DNA of 64,000 bases from Tillandsia leiboldiana (taxonomy: Eukaryota > Streptophyta > Magnoliopsida > Poales > Bromeliaceae). How positions within the stretch are numbered: the stretch's first letter is position 1; each line of letters begins with the position of its first letter. Below the pieces are notes generated by a model. The model saw nothing but the letters and a program-made list of their open reading frames with translations, had not been told where the DNA came from and made no database searches. The translations under genes were made by a program, and so were the position numbers. Below, piece by piece: positions 43,425-57,000 of the stretch. The stretch is taken from contig CM055062.1 in assembly GCA_029204045.2 (NCBI GenBank), positions 9,977,705 to 10,041,704 of the forward strand, given 5' to 3'.

Positions 43425-44455
43425 CGAAGCGTCCTACCTGCAAAAAGAGCTACAGTTAAACAGATATCAGAGCTAAAAGATAAAACTGCTATAGAAATAA
43501 AATCAACCATGGTACGACTGAAGATAAAACAACAAGGTCCATCTCCCAAAAATGATAATCATACAATAACCTCGAATATAAAACTCATAGCTCAACAGGG
43601 AGATATCTCAAATAAAACATCAGTGTACAAGCTCTCAATACATCATATCCTCACTACATCAGTCTCTCAAAAGAGGAAAGTAAATACTAATCTACCGACT
43701 ATGCTGAAGATCTCCGCAAAAAAGGGGGGGGTACCGCTACTCTCCAAAGATGGGTCTGGATCTAGCTCGCTATTCCCTCACCACGAACAGCAACCACAGA
43801 ACGGCAACACCCGATAAGACTCTGCAAAACAAAGGAGAGAAAGGACAAAAGGGGGAAAACCCCCAAAGGGCGTGAGAACTACGCAAAAAGGGAGTTCTTA
43901 GTGGGTATCGCCACAAGGCCCGACGATCTGCCCACCAAGACTATTAGAGGTAAAAGATAACCAATGCAGTAAAACTGAAAGAAGGAGCTGGAGACACTCT
44001 ACAGCTGCCATGCCTCTATCTAAAAGCTCAAATGGGGAAACTTTGATAAAGATATGCAACACTCGCACACGTGGTGCTCAATCGACCCAATCGAGCTGAC
44101 TGCCACATCGGGTCCAGTCAAACCTGCGCCCACCTACAACCACCTCCCGCTGACGGGCAGGAATTACGTAGGGCGTCCAAACGGACTAACTCGCTATCGA
44201 GTAGTGGCTCATGCAGGCTATAGTCGGAATCCACGCTCTCTCTCCTAGAATGAATAGCCTCAAGATCACCAAACCTCTCGCACAACGGTCGACTAACCCG
44301 CAACAACCCCGGGACCACCGTCAATCCCCAAACGGTTCCCAACAACACTAGCACTGGTCTAAACACAGCTACTAGACTTCACTCGGTCCCCCAGGCACGA
44401 GTGTAACAAAAAGTATCTCCTGAATAAACCCAAACGATGGACCAGTAAGAACTGG

Positions 44456-44630
44456 AAAAGCTCAACTCAACACAGGTACGACAACCATGTAAAAGCTCAA
44501 CTCAACGCCGGTACGACAACCCGGTAAAAGCTCAACTCAACGCCGGTACGACAACCCGGTAAAAGCTCAACTCAACGCCGGTACGACAACCCGGTAAAAG
44601 CTCAACTCAACGCCGGTACGACAACCCGGT
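44456..44630 (-). repeat. Five 35-bp tandem repeats
   Basis: The unit starts AAAAGCTCAACTCAACGCCG and ends ACCCGGT. Five units with no spacers. The same five-copy array is at 50789-50963 and 58095-58268 (with small indels). Absent from the LARD LTR at the same place. Confidence 0.9.
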
Positions 44631-46473
44631 CTCGCCTACTCCAAAGTGGCACTCGTGGGGAGCGACCCACACGAGTAAAGTATCACTGTAACAAGTCTCA
44701 CTGTAACAAGTATCACGAGATAGCAGGACTGGATCACGACTCGGATCAAAGTGGAAAAACTCATCCACTAAAGGGAAACCCGATCCCCAAACTGATACAA
44801 TAGTAAACGATAAGTGGAAACTCCATCCACTAGAGGAAAGTCTAATACCCAATCTGATACATCAATAAATATCCGGTCAACCGCCCAATATCCGCGGTTG
44901 CCGCAATACCCTGCCGTCCATAACTAAGTACTATAACCGACCTCCGGTCAACCGCCCAAAGTCCGCGGTCACCGCCAAAACCCTGCCAGCCGCAATCCAG
45001 CACAACCCGTCCCTGACACCAATGTCCCTGCTACACTACCCCAGACCCCTGCTCGCATCCGAGCAACACAGACCGCCTGACTAACAAGAAGGAGAAAGGA
45101 ATAACATGGTTTCTCCTAAGTCAAGTTCCAATATGTAGTGCAGCAGTAAAAGATGGCCTAACTATATGTCCATACAAGCATGCATTTGTCCTCAAAGAAG
45201 AATAAAGGAAATAAACCTCATGCCAGAATTATCAATGACTATAGCTGTCCATAATCCTCGATCCATAATCACTCCTCAAAGTAGAACCTACACATAACTA
45301 CAAGGTCCTATCCCATTGCATAAACCAGCCTCGTAAAAAGTTATGTGCTAACATGGCATGATAATTAATCATATAGGGTAACCTTGCCTTAGGTAAGCTT
45401 CCACTAAACATCAACATAAATGTCTGATTAATACCATTATCATAATATGAATAATTAACATGCAATTCCCATAAATCAACATTGTTAAGCATACCAATCA
45501 GTCCCAGGTATTGTACCCTACACCTGCATGCAATTCTAACATATAGAGTTAGAGAACCGTCCACCGGTTCTCGGAACAAAGCACCCACCTGAAAAGCTGA
45601 CTGTCCAAAGCCCAACAGCTGAAAACACCAGATAATCTCTAATCCCTTGCTCCAATAAGTTCAGCACACCCGTAACTCTCCTGGCACAACACAAAGTCCA
45701 CTATTACACATACATTCCAAAATCTGCTCTCACACACACATACCACAACAGTCCCAGAAATGCTTAATTTTCACCTGCAGCAAGAGCCCAGAAAATTCCC
45801 AGAAAAATATCACAGCGATCCGCGCGTAGATACCTTCGAAACGGCTGTTTACACACCCAAATCTGAGTTCAGTAAGTCAAGATATAAATTCGTCAAGGTG
45901 GTACACTCAACCAAAATCTGTATCAAAATACTGTAGCACTGTACACAGGGAAACAGAGATTTTCACCTCGAAATAAATCTCTGAAAAATCCAAGAAAATA
46001 CAAGCACGTTCCTTGCGATCCGTAGATGAAAAAGTTGTATAAGCTCGTTTCCGTCTGACGCTCGTGCGCGAAGATATGGCCGAAATACCCTACCGCTGTC
46101 TCGCAAATCCACACAGAAAAGGGTCACTGTTGTTGCCTCGGGATCTGTGCCAAACATTCAAAATGGAAAAGCGCGATCAAAACGAAAGATGAAGCCCTAC
46201 CTCTTAGGAGACTTTCGTCGCAAGAATCACAGAAATAGGATCTCGGGGTAGCCTAGGGGAGCCAAAACACTGCTGCTGCGACGAAGGGGAACACCGGAAA
46301 TGCAACGTCGCGCCGCGCCGTAAAATCCAGAACCTCGGGATGTGTGCGCTCAGAAATTCAAAAACTCTGCAGGATGATAGAGGACTCGGAGAGGAAGAAT
46401 TTGTCTTAAGAGAGTTTGGGCAAAGGGTGAGAGGGTTGAGAGAAAAAAAACAATTAAAAGGGCTCGGGTTGGG

Positions 46474-46481
46474 AATTTATA
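46474..46481 (-). promoter_or_regulatory. TATA box, compound-block LTR
   Basis: Sense-strand TATAAATT between the GC-rich U3 and the leader. Copies are at 52807-52814 and 60113-60120. Confidence 0.8.
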
Positions 46482-46555
46482 GGCTGAAAAATCTTTCTGA
46501 AAAATACCCTCCATGTCCCCTCACGTTTTCGCTGCGCCCGGTGCACGTGCGCCCG

Positions 46556-46576
46556 CCAATAGCGGCGCGCCACGTG
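46556..46576 (+). promoter_or_regulatory. ERSE-like composite CCAAT-N9-CCACGTG
   Basis: An exact composite 75 bp upstream of the TATA box. Two further CCACGTG boxes in this LTR are preceded at the same nine-base spacing by CCAGT (46696-46716) and CCAAC (46776-46796), one mismatch each. Exact copies recur at 52889-52909 and 60194-60214. Confidence 0.6.
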
Positions 46577-47338
46577 GCCCCAACCACCGTGCACCGCGCC
46601 ATGCACCCTTGCGCGGTCGATCACCTGCCCCGCGTACGGCACCTGCCCCGGTCACCCACTCCACGGTTTGCGTGGACCGGGAGCACAACACCGAACCAGT
46701 AATACCTTGCCACGTGTCACCCCTCGGTCCACCGTGCACCCGACGAAATTCCGTGGACCGCGCCTCCTGAACCAACCAACCACAAGCCGCCACGTGGCAC
46801 CGCCCTGGTGCACGCCCGCCGCCGTGGACCGTGCGCCTGCCCGCGCACCCGGGCGCCTGCCCGCGCCCTGCCCGCGCCGCGTGCCGCCGCCTGCCGCCTG
46901 CCCGAGGCTACGCCGCCGCCCGCCGGCACTGCCCGCCGCCACCGGCCGCCGCCGGCGATCGCCGGAGACACTGTTCCGGCGTGAACTGTAACCGCAAGCT
47001 CAAAAATAGCAAGTAAATAGCCCATCTTGACCGTTTTCGCGCGCTGAATCCAAATCCGGCGTCCGATTTGCCAAATTCCAAACCTATAAATTGCCGGAGG
47101 CTCCCGAAAAGGTATTTTTAATCCGAATTTCGCACCGAGCCTAAATTTGATATCCGTACTGCGCGTAAACTCTTCTAAACATCTAACGGGGTCCCCCGAT
47201 TACCCACGTGATCCTTTTTAAGCCCAGAGTCCATCTCTTGTGTCCAAATAGGCGCGCGAACACCGCCGACATGCCACGTAGGCTTCCAGAAGCTGCTGGT
47301 CACACTGTAGAAGCCCTGAAAAGATCCGGGTCACCACA

Positions 47339-50300
47339 TCCTCCCCCACTAAAAGAAAGTTTCGTCCTCGAAACTAAAGCAACACAAAAGGAGGTCTCCC
47401 AAAACCAGGGTAGGTACCCAGCAACATCATCTCCAGCTCCCAGGTCACCACTCACTCCCCGTGACTACTCCTCAGCAACAACAACAACCAGTACGGCATG
47501 ACCCAATTGCGTAATTCTCTCATCTCACGAGCCAGAATTCGCAACGGGCGTCCCTCGTACTACAAATACTCGCAGATCTCAAAGGAAACAAGTCCGTCAC
47601 GGGCGAGAAATCCACAAGCCTATCACTCCTAAGCTGAGACGTGGAAGAACTATCAAAAGCTCCAACAAAAGACGGGGGGAAAGGAACAAATAGCCCGAGC
47701 AACACGCTCTAACATCACTCCTAAGAGCCAACTCAACCCAAGCGACCCGAAACACACCCACACAAACACCTGCACAGAAAAGGGGCCCTAAGAAGCAGTG
47801 GTTCACACTCAGTCACTCTCAAAACTCAACCACCTAAGTGGATTGCTCAGCCGCAGCCTTTCATCAAAAGGGATCCTCAGGGACACCACTCAAACCATGC
47901 ACACAAGAATGGCCCCACACAGCACCAGCTAAAGAATCGAAAAACTCAACCCCAAAAGCTCTTATGCTCCAGGTATCCGCCACCACAGTGGCCCTGTCGG
48001 GGTGATACTGGATGCTCAACAAAATCCAATGGTAGCTCTACAGCCACTATGGGAGGTATCACTATAACTCGCAAATCCATCTCCCACCACTGGCTAGGTT
48101 AAAATCGGCGCTGGTACCAATCTCATCATCCGCTCGTCAAGCTCTGCTGGCACTATCCGGTCCAAAAACTCCTCACCCCAACAATGATCGTCGATCTCGG
48201 CCAGTCTTAAATAGCATCCACTTTGGCCGAATTTCCACCGCCGCCCCTACGGCTAGAATATGTAATCCAGGAAGATGTGCTCCCGAAGCTAAAACTTGTA
48301 CCAAAACAACTTGGCATAAAGCTCCATCCTCACAGCCCTTGTCACACCATCTACAAATGCTGCACAACTCTACATCACTCAGGGAAGGGGGGGGCGAAAC
48401 AAAAATATCCCAGGAGGATGCCGCAATCAAACCGTTCAAGGCCAACTGAAACACAGAATTCCTCAATCTAGAGGCAACAGGGCATTAGTCATTCCATTGG
48501 CTTCACTGTACTCATAATGCCCCTACCGTGTCCCGAACACCATCTAGACAAAGCCCTCAGCTGAAATTCCATATTTGTCCAGGCATCAAACAATAACGGC
48601 CGGAACATAGCTCCATCAAAAGATTCTAAATAGTGCCTGGACCTGCCTGGGCTCCAATCCCAAAGGGCTCTCACCGTCGTGTATCAACAACGTGGCACTA
48701 GGTCAAACAGACCCTCGATCCAACAGATCCCTGTACTGGTGCGATCAGCTCTCCCAGCTCTTACAGATAATATCCAAGCGGTACTATTGAGTTTAGCGCG
48801 GTTTCCAGAACCACGTCAACCGCAATCTCAATCTCCTTAACAGGCGGCATAATCATCGATTCGAGTGGACTCACACCCGGGATTTCGCAGCAATAGAAAT
48901 ATCCTTTGGTCCCGGCGCCGCCATAAGCTCCTCTCACACCGTCGCTAAAACCTGAGTGCTCGAACAATCTCCCCATACAAAGCCTCCTTTGTCTGCCTCG
49001 CAAAAGTCACAATCATTACTCTCTCTGCACTTAACCATCCAGTGGTGTTGTGCCAACCAATCCCAAGCACTGGGTCAAAATATCGAACTGCCACCCACAT
49101 CAAAAGGTTTGCCGGTATAACTCATGGTCTCAACGGCACTGGACATAATCCACAAGCCTCCTTCACATGCACAACACCGATGGTATCCTGTACCTCTAGT
49201 GCACGTGGTAACAACTCTGCCTCTAGTCCATGCCGTAATGCAAAGTGCACTAACTCCGACTGCTGTGATGAGATCACACCTGCAACAACCCGATCCACTG
49301 CCGTGGCGCCCTTCAACCAGGCGGCACAACTTATCCACATGATGCAAGCGGTTGTTGCACAGTCTGCTAGAAAACATCCAAACCAAACACAAAGGGAGCA
49401 CGACCTCTGTCTCTGATCACCCTGCGGCGATGGACACGGTCTTCCGCAGACCACAAAAACCACGCTACCGCCGCGCTACTCTGATGTAGATGCTGATGCT
49501 ACCATCGGGGTCCACGCGATCTCCAACATCTCATAATTCCATTATTGCAACCGTCATATGACAAAACACAATCAATTTATGCCATTCCTTATACAATTAT
49601 CCTTACCAGTTCACCCCTCAATCATATATATTATACCCCAAATATGCATGCTATCAAACACAAAGGGTGACATTCTCATGGGTAAGCTTTACATTAACCA
49701 TCCACAAGGATATCCACCATCCAGGTACGCAAAACGAAAAGGCCTCTGCCGGACGATCTGTCCCCCATCACCCAGCGCCAAGCGCCTCCATCCAAAGGAA
49801 CTGCAGTGCCCTGCTCCAAACACAATGCCTACTCCGTCGAGGCATCCACAATCCAAAATCCGAACAGGAGGGACTGAAAAGAAGCTAAAAAGTATCCTGG
49901 CGCAATCCACTCCTAATCTCACATATCCTATGCGCCTCGTCCCTCGAAACCTAGAGCGCTAGTTCAACAACTGCATGAACTCTCTAGCACAGGGAGGCTC
50001 TCAATTAATCACTCCATCACTACCGATCACTACTCTGCCTCCAAAGGCTCCAAACTCAATCTTACGAGTCGGGGTGGTTCATCTGCCAATCTGGCTCACT
50101 TAAACAAACGTGCCCCACAGCCCCTCTGCTGTCAACCATCCACCCTGCCTCAGTGCCTTGGCACCAAACATTGGCACGGAGGGGGCCACTCGCTCCATTG
50201 GCACTACAGAAATCCCTGCCGCTGAGGATACTACATCCAGGTGGTCTCAGAAGAAAAGTACTGTCGGGCTGCCCACTGCTCTGACAACTGTGTCACCAAG

Positions 50301-50390
50301 CTAGCTGCTCACTCCACCGCTGATATGCCTCTAACAATCCTGTCATCTGGGTCCGAAACTCTCTGACCTCAATCCGGGTATCCAGCCTAA
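47339..50390 (-). mobile_element. Left internal region of the compound block (truncated)
   Basis: Polypurine tract at 47339-47350. Non-coding with decayed gypsy traces, for example the RT start fragment (MPPVKEIEIAVDVV) near 48780-48895. It lacks the last ~360 bp including the primer site. Nearly identical to 53593-56645. Confidence 0.85.
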
Positions 50391-53300
50391 AACACTTGCA
50401 CACGTGGTGCTCAATCGACCCAATCGAGCTGACTGCCACATCGGGTCCAGTCAAACCTGCGCCCACCTACAACCACCTCCCGCTGACGGGCAGGAATTAC
50501 GTAGGGCGTCCAAACGGACTAACTCTCTATCGAGTAGTGGCTCATGCAGGCTATAGTCGGAATCCACGCTCTCTCTCCCTGAACGAATAGCCTCAAGATC
50601 ACCAAACCTCTCGCACAACGGTCGACTAACCCGCAACAACCCCGGGACCACCGTCAATCCCTAAACGGTTCCCAACAACACTAGCACTGGTCTAAACACA
50701 GCTACTAGACTTCACTCGGTCCCCCAGGCACGAGTGTAACAAAAAGTATCTCCTGAATAAACCCAAACGATGGACCAGTAAGTACTGGAAAAGCTCAACT
50801 CAACACCGGTACGACAACCGGGTAAAAGCTCAACTCAACGCCGGTACGACAACCCGGTAAAAGCTCAACTCAACGCCGGTACGACAACCCGGTAAAAGCT
50901 CAACTCAACGCCGGTACGACAACCCGGTAAAAGCTCAACTCAACGCCGGTACGACAACTCGGTCTCGCCTACTCCAGAGTGGCACTCGTGGGGAGCGACC
51001 CACACGAGTAAAGTATTACTGCAACAAGTCTCACTGTAACAAGTATCACGAGATAGCAGGACTGGATCACGACTCGGATCAAAGTGGAAAAACTCATCCA
51101 CTAAAGGGAAACCCGATCCCCAAACTGATACAACAGTAAACGATAAGTGGAAACTCCATCCACTAGAGGAAAGTCTAATACCCAATCTGATACATCAATA
51201 AATATCCGGTCAACCGCCCAATATCCGCGGTTGCCGCAATACCCTGCCATCCATAACTAAGTACTATAACCGACCTCCGGTCAACCGCCCAAAGTCCGCG
51301 GTCACCGCCAAAACCATGCCAGCCGCAATCCAGCACAACCCGTCCCTGACACCAATGTCCCTGCTACACTACCCCAGACCCCTGCTCGCATCCGAGCAAC
51401 ACAGACCGCCTGACTAACAAGAAGGAGAAAGGAATAACATGGTTTCTCCTAAGTCAAGTTCCAATATGTAGTGCAGCAGTAAAAGATGGCCTAACTATAT
51501 GTCCATACAAGCATGCATTTGTCCTCAAAGAAGAATAAAGGAAATAAACCTCATGCCAGAATTATCAATGACTATAGCTGTCCATAATCCTCGATCCATA
51601 ATCGCTCCTCAGAGTAGAACCTGCACATAACTACAAGGTCCTATCCCATTGCATAAACCAGCCTCGTAAAAGGTTATGTGCTAACATGGCATGATAATTA
51701 ATCATATAGGGTAACCTTGCCTTAGGTAAGCTTCCACTAAACATCAACATAAATGTCTGATTAATACCATTGTCATAATATGAATAATTAACTTGCAATT
51801 CCCATAAATCAACATTATTAAGCTTACCAATCAATCCCAGGTATTGTACCCTACACCTGCATGCAATTCTAACATATAGAGTTAGAGAACCGTCCACCGG
51901 TTCTCGGAACAAAGCACCCACCTGAAAAGCTGACTGTCTAAAGCCCAACAGCTGAAAACACCAGATAATCTCTAATCCCTTGCTCCAATAAGTTCCGCAC
52001 ACCCGTAACTCTCCTGGCACAATACAAAGTCCACTATTACACATACATTCCAAAATCTGCTCTAACACACACATACCACAACAGTCCCAGAAATGCTTAA
52101 TTTTCACCTGCAGTAAGAGCCCAAAAAATTCCCAGAAAAATATCACAGCGATCCGCGCGTCGATACCTTCGAAACGGCTGTTTACACGCCCAAATCTGAG
52201 TTCAGTAAGTCAAGATATAAATTTGGCAAGGTGGTACACTCATCCAAAATCTGTATCAAAATACTGTAGCACTGTACACAGGGAAACAGAGATTTTAACC
52301 TCGAAATAAATCTCTGAAAAATCCTAAAAAATACGAGCACGTTCCTTGCGATTCGTAGATGAAAAAGTTGTATAAGTTCGTTTCCGTCTGACGCTCGTGC
52401 GCGAAGATATGGCCGAAATACCCTGCCGCTGTTTCGCAAATCTACACAGAAAAGGGTCACTGTTGTTGCCTCGGGATCCGTTCCAAACATTCAAAATGGA
52501 AAAGCGCGATCAAAACGAAAGATGAAGCCCTACCTCTTAGGAGACTTTCGGCGCAAGAATCACAGAAATAGGATCTCGGGGTAGCCCAGGGGAGCCAAAA
52601 CACTGCTGCTGCGACGAAGGGGAACACAGGAAATGCAACGTCGCGCCGTGCCGTAAAATCCAGAACCTCGGGATGCGTGCACTCAGAAATTCAGAAACTC
52701 TGCAGGATGATAGAGGACTCGGAGAGGAAGAATTTGTCTTAAGAGAGTTTGGGCAAAGGGTGAGAGGGTTGAGAGAAAAAAAACAATTAAGAGGGCTCGG
52801 GTTAGGAATTTATAGGCTGAAAAATCTTTTGGTAAAATACCCTCCATGTCCCCTCACGTTTTCGCCGCGCCCGGTGCACGTGCGCCCGCCAATAGCGGCG
52901 CGCCACGTGGCCCCAACCACCGTGCACCCCGCCGTGCACCCCTGCGCGGTCGGTCACCTGCCCCGCGTACGGCACCTGCCCCGGTCACCCACTCCACGGT
53001 TTGCGTGGACCGGGAGCACAACACCGAACCAGTAATACCTTGCCACGTGTCACCCCTCGGTCCACCGTACACCCGACGAAATTCCGTGGACCGCGCCTCC
53101 TGAACCAACCAACCACAAGCCGCCACGTGGCACCGCCCTGCACGCGCCGCATGCCGCCGCCTGCCCGAGGCTGCGCCGCTGCCCGCCGGCACTGCCGGCC
53201 GCCGCCGGCGATCGCCGGAGACACTGTTCCGGCGTGAACAGTAACCGCAAGCTCAAAAATAGCAAGTAAATAGTCCATCTTGACCGTTTTCGCGCGCTGA

Positions 53301-53592
53301 ATCCAAATCCGGCGTCCGATTTGCCAAATTCCAAACCTATAAATTGCCGGAGGCTCCCGAAAAGGTATTTTTAATCCGAATTTCGCGCCGAGCCTAAATT
53401 TGATATCCGTACTGCGCCTAAACTCTTCTAAACATCTAACGGGGTCCCCCGATTACCCACGTGATCCATTTTAAGCCCCGAGTCCATCTCTTGTGTCCAA
53501 ATAGGCGCGGCGAACACCGCCAACATGCCACGTAGGCTTCCAGAAGCTGCTGGTCACACTGTAGAAGCCCTGCAAAGATCCGGGTCACCACA
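50391..53592 (-). repeat. Middle partial LTR of the compound block
   Basis: Corresponds to about 44059-47338 of the left LTR; the first ~700 bp (U5 end) are missing. The junction has only a 3-bp overlap (AAC). It also lacks about 90 bp of GC-rich U3 near 53140. Keeps the 35-bp repeats, TATA box and ERSE-like composite (52889-52909). Confidence 0.88.
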
Positions 53593-56500
53593 TCCCCCCC
53601 CACTAAAAGAACGTTTCGTCCTCGAAACTAAAGCAACACAAAAGGAGGTCTCCCAAAACCAGGGTAGGTACCCAGCAACATCATCTCCAGCTCCCAGGTC
53701 ACCACTCACTCCCCGTGACTACTCCTCAGCAACAACAACAACCAGTACGACATGACCCAATTGCGTAATTCTCTCATCTCACGAGCCAGAATTCGCAACG
53801 GGCGTCCCTCGTACTACAAATACTCACAGATCTCAAAGGAAACAAGTCCGTCACGGGCGAGAAATCCACAAGCCTATCACTCCTGAGCTGAGACGTGGAA
53901 GAACTATCAAGAGCTCCAACAAAAGACGGGGGGAAAGGAACAAATAGCCCGAGCAACACGCTCTAACATCACTCCTAAGAGCCAACTCAACCCAAGCGAC
54001 CCGAAACACACCCACACAAACACCTGCACAGAAAAGGGGCCCTAAGAAGCAGGGGTTCACACTCAGTCACTCTCAAAACTCAACCACCTAAGTGGATTGC
54101 TCAGCCGCAGCCTTTCATCAAAAGGGATCCTCAGGGACACCACTCAAACCATGCACACAAGAATGGCCCCACACAGCACCAGCTAAAGAATCGAAAAACT
54201 CAACCCCAAAAGCTCTTATGCTCCAGGTATCCGCCACCACAGTGGCCCTGTCGGGGTGATATTGGATGCTCAACAAAATCCAATTGTAGCTCTACAGCCA
54301 CTATGGGAGGTATCACTATAACTCGCAAATTCATCTCCCACCACTGGCTAGGTTAAAATCGGCGCTGGTACCAATCTCATCATCCGCTCGTCAAGCTCTG
54401 CTGGCACTATCCGGTCCAAAACTCCTCACCCCAACAATGATCGTCGATCTCGGCCAGTCTTAAATAGCATCCACTTTGGCCGAATTTCCACCGCCGCCCC
54501 TACGGCTAGAATATGTAATCAAGGGAGATGTGCTCCCGAAGCTAAAACTTGTACCAAAACAACTTGGCATAAAGCTCCATCCTCACAGCCCTTGTCACAC
54601 CATCTACAAATGCTGCACAACTCTACATCACTCAGGGAATGGGGGGGGCGAAACCAAAATATCCCTGGAGGATGCCGCTATCAAACCGTTCAAGGCCAAC
54701 TGAAACACAGAATTCCTCAATCTAGAGACAACAGGGCATTAGTCATTCCATTGGCTTCACTGTACTCATAATGCCCCTACCGTGTCCCGAACACCATCTA
54801 GACAAAGCCCTCAGCTGAAATTCCATATTGGTCCAGGCATCAAACAATAACGGCCGGAACATAGCTCCATCAAAAGATTCTAAATAGTGCCTGGACCTGC
54901 CTGGGCTCCAATCCAAAGGGCTCTCACCGTCGTGTATCAACAACGTGGCACTAGGTCAAACAGACCCTCGATCCAACAGATCCCTGTACTGGTGCGATCA
55001 GCTCTCCCAGCTCTTACAGATAATATCCAAACGGTACTATTGAGGTTAGCGCGGTTTCTAGAACCACGTCAACCGCAATCTCAATCTCCTTAACAGGAGG
55101 CATAATCATCGACTCGAGTGGACTCACATCCGGGATTTCGCAGTAATAGAAATATCCTTTGGTCCCGGCGCCGCCATAAGCTCCTCTCACACCATCGCTA
55201 AAACCTGACGTGCTCGAACAATCTCCCCATACAAAGCCTCCTTTGTCTGCCTCGCAAAAGTCACAATCATTACTCTCTCTGCACTTAACCATCCAGTGGT
55301 GCTGTGCCAACCAATCCCAAGCACTGGGTCAAAATATCGAACTGCCACCCACATCAAAAGGTTTGCCGGTATAACTCATGGTCTCAATGGCACTGGACAT
55401 AATCCACAAGCCTCCTTCACATGCACAACCACCGATGGTATCCTGTACCTCTAGTGCACGTCGTAACAACTCTACCTCTAGTCCAATGCCGGAATGCAAA
55501 GTGCACTAACTCCGACTGCTGTGATGAGATCACACCTGCAACAACCCGATCCACTGCCGTGGTGCCCTTCAACCAGGCGGCACAACTCATCCACATGATG
55601 CAAGCGGTTGTTGCCAGTCTGCCAGAAAACATCCAAACCAAACACAAAGGGAGCACGACCTCTGTCTCTGATCACCCTGCGGCGACGGACACGGTCTTCC
55701 GCAGACCACAAAAACCACGCTACCGCCGCGCTACTCTGATGTAGATGCTGATGCTGCCATCGGGGTCCACGCGATCTCCAACATCTCAGAATTCCATTAT
55801 TACAACCGTCATATGACAAAACACAATCAATTTATGCCATTCCTTATACAATTATCCTTACCAGTTCACCCCTCAATCATATATATTATACCCCAAATAT
55901 GCATGCTATCAAACACAAAGGGTGACATTCTCATGGGTAAGCTTTACATTAACCATCCACAAGGATATCCACCATCCAGGTACGCAAACGAAAAGGCCTC
56001 TGCCGGACGATCTGTCCCCCATCACCCAGCGCCAAGCGCCTCCATCCAAAGGAACTGCAGTGCCTGCTCCAAACACAATGCCTACTCCGTCGAGGCATCC
56101 ACAATCCAAAATCCGAACAGGAGGGACTGAAAAGAAGCTAAAAAGTATCCTGGCGCAATCCACTCCTAATCTCACATATCCTATGTGCCTCGTCCCTCGA
56201 AACCTGGAGCGCTAGTTCAACAACTGCATGAACTCTCTAGCACAAGGAGGCTCTCAATTAATCACTCCATCACCACCGATCACTACTCTGCCTCCAAAGG
56301 CTCCAACTCAATCTTACGAGTCGGGGTGGTTATCTGCCAATCTGGCTCACTTAAACAAACGTGCCCCACAGCCCTCTGCTGTCAACCATCCACCCTGCCT
56401 CAGTGCCTTGGCACCAAACATTGGCACGGAGGGGGCCACTCGCTCCATTGGCACTACAGAAATCCCTGCCGCTGAGGATACTACATCCAGGTCGTCTCAG

Positions 56501-56800
56501 AAAAAAATTACTGTCGGGCTGCCCACTGCTCTGACAACTGTGTCACCAAGCTAGCTGCTTCACTCCACCGCTGATATCCTCTAACAATCCTGTCATCTGG
56601 GTCCGGAACTCTCTGACTTCAATCCGGGTATCCAGCCTAAAACCAACCGCTCAAGCTCAACTGCCATGACAGGATGCACAAGAGTCCCAATCCAGCGTCG
56701 GGGAGACACCGCTCGCCACGACGAACCACAAATCAGCACACAACAACGCTCGACCCCAATCCGGCGAAAGTCTAGAGCATCTCACCCATTCCACAGCGTT

Positions 56801-56820
56801 ATGTTGTCTGCAGCCAACAT
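56801..56820 (-). promoter_or_regulatory. Leader hairpin with palindromic CTGCAG loop
   Basis: The 20 bases are identical to 10749-10768, although the surrounding leader has diverged. Here the stem extends to 9 bp (GTTATGTTG against CAACATAAC). About 160-190 nt downstream of the primer site on the sense strand. Confidence 0.62.
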
Positions 56821-56980
56821 AACTACTTAGGAGAATAAACATGCCAATCACTCATCCCGTCCCTCGGGAGATGTGTAAAACTCAATCAGGACTCTAGCTA
56901 CAAATCACGACTCTCACGAAGTCATCCTAGGGTCCAACCACAAGCCTAGGTTTCTAAGTCCACCATGACCTACAACCTAG

Positions 56981-56992
56981 GCTCTGATACCA
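56981..56992 (-). promoter_or_regulatory. Primer binding site of the compound block
   Basis: Sense-strand TGGTATCAGAGC, 8 bp inside the LTR at 57001, exact tRNA-Met match. Confidence 0.92.
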
Positions 56993-57000
56993 CTCTAATC

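Larger units (their letters stand above)
43354..47338 (-). repeat. LTR of the compound block, left
   Basis: 3985 bp, TGTCACGCC...GTCACCACA. Sense-strand order: GC-rich U3 with CCACGTG boxes (46570, 46710, 46790, 47204), TATA box 46474-46481, a long leader, five 35-bp repeats (44456-44630) and a U5 hairpin (43405-43424). It interrupts Sirevirus A. Confidence 0.9.
53593..57000 (-). mobile_element. Right internal region of the compound block
   Basis: 3408 bp with polypurine tract (53593-53604) and primer site (56981-56992). No intact frame; an RT N-terminal relic lies near 55035-55135. Homologous throughout to the LARD internal region. Confidence 0.87.

Noticed and set aside
43354..43476. Extension of the Sirevirus A RT frame into the following LTR as a fusion protein
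   Set aside because: The join is exactly at the LTR's terminal TG; the extra codons are LTR sequence read by chance.
44456..44630. Regular 35-bp repeats that could suggest a CRISPR array
   Set aside because: Units are directly adjacent with no spacers, and this is eukaryotic LTR DNA.
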